From assembly GCA_903926285.1 (NCBI GenBank), contig CAIYIP010000079.1, forward strand, positions 1 to 6,590: a DNA stretch of 6,590 nucleotides, written 5' to 3'. How positions within the stretch are numbered: the first letter of the stretch is position 1; each line of letters opens with the position of its first letter. This DNA comes from an uncultured Gammaproteobacteria bacterium (GTDB lineage: Bacteria > Pseudomonadota > Gammaproteobacteria > Pseudomonadales > Pseudohongiellaceae). This document shows positions 6,282-6,590 of this stretch, piece by piece. The notes under the pieces were generated by a model, which was given only the letters and a program-made list of their open reading frames with translations, made no database searches and was not told the origin of the DNA. Position numbers and translations under genes: made by a program.

Positions 6282-6294
6282 GTGTTGACGAAGT

Positions 6295-6590
6295 TTATTT
6301 AACGTCGTCGAGTCCTTCGGTGATTTCGATATTGGTGCCGACCGGATCAACGATGAAGGCGATTGTCAGGTGGATTTCATCCCTGCGCTCGGGTGGGCGT
6401 GTGAAGGTAATGTCCAACGTTTCCATCTTCGCGGCAAAGGCCGCCATGTCGGTTACTTCAAAGCCGATATGGTCAATCGCAGTGCCTTGGGTTGGCAGTG
6501 GCGCTTCGCCTTGTGCGGCGATCACGTCTACGCGACCACCAGGGATAACGGCAGACGGCATGCCGTTGCGTTCACCTACATCGGCACCAA
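6295..6590 (-). CDS. VOC-family (glyoxalase/bleomycin-resistance fold) protein, N-terminus outside window
   Basis: The visible 97 residues are the C-terminal part of a vicinal-oxygen-chelate fold protein. The frame stays open to the window edge, so the true start lies beyond it and the ATG at 6561 is probably internal. Features seen are ERNGMPSAVIPGGRVDVI near the left end, then DHIGFEVTDMAAFAAKME, a typical beta-alpha start of a VOC half-module with its metal-ligand-type His, and AFIVDPVGTNIEITEG with the matching Glu just before the C-terminus. VOC members include glyoxalases, dioxygenases, epimerases and resistance proteins, and the visible part does not tell which. TAA at 6297-6295 ends the gene, followed by a likely terminator hairpin. 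It lies 314 nt upstream of cfa on the same strand and is probably transcribed separately. Confidence 0.82.
   Translation of the reverse strand, partial: GADVGERNGMPSAVIPGGRVDVIAAQGEAPLPTQGTAIDHIGFEVTDMAAFAAKMETLDITFTRPPERRDEIHLTIAFIVDPVGTNIEITEGLDDVK

Larger units (their letters stand above)
5981..6294. other. Intergenic region upstream of cfa
   Basis: These 314 nt separate the VOC gene from cfa, both on the - strand. I see no credible coding frame. The stretch holds the cfa RBS, a weak candidate promoter, a 10-bp direct repeat, a 15-bp near-palindrome, a G-run cluster and a hairpin after the VOC stop, each listed separately. This is denser in short structured elements than the other gaps in the window. 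Confidence 0.6.

Noticed and set aside
6051..6350. A 99-residue open frame on the - strand between VOC and cfa
   Set aside because: It overlaps the VOC 3' end in another frame, has a low-complexity His/Pro/Leu composition, no RBS and no family match.

Overview
The window looks like chromosomal DNA of a gammaproteobacterium. The evidence is the gene families (a COG3907-type PAP2 phosphatase, a Cfa-type cyclopropane synthase, FecR and YpfJ remnants), moderately GC-rich codons and clear Shine-Dalgarno sites. I cannot name a genus. There are no rRNA or tRNA genes, CRISPR arrays, transposases or phage genes. I did not find a previously undescribed multi-gene system. The unusual points are decayed genes and one unusual enzyme.

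Layout. On the + strand: a 5'-truncated membrane PAP2 phosphatase (2-658), then a 224-nt gap with an inverted repeat, then an exported quinohemoprotein dehydrogenase with an N-terminal cytochrome c domain and a C-terminal PQQ beta-propeller (883-3000). This gene ends in a strong intrinsic terminator (3021-3055). Facing it on the - strand is a broken fecR gene (3058-3488): its own RBS, start and first ~32 codons are joined out of frame to the central FecR domain, and the C-terminal part is gone. Divergent from it is a secreted DUF4159 protein on the + strand (3718-4542).

The convergent gap 4543-4816 holds a hairpin and, on the - strand, a strong RBS plus 13 codons that read like the start of a YpfJ-type zinc metallopeptidase before a stop. 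A full-length cyclopropane-fatty-acid synthase (4817-5980, -) follows. Its upstream 314-nt gap carries an inverted repeat, a 10-bp direct repeat and a four-tract G-run cluster. The right edge holds the C-terminal part of a VOC/glyoxalase-fold protein (6295-6590, -).

The intact genes look like independent transcription units rather than one pathway. Two of them act on the envelope (PAP2 phosphatase, lipid cyclopropanation) and two encode exported proteins (the dehydrogenase and the DUF4159 protein). The fecR and ypfJ-like remnants suggest that the two intergenic regions beside the DUF4159 gene were shaped by deletion.
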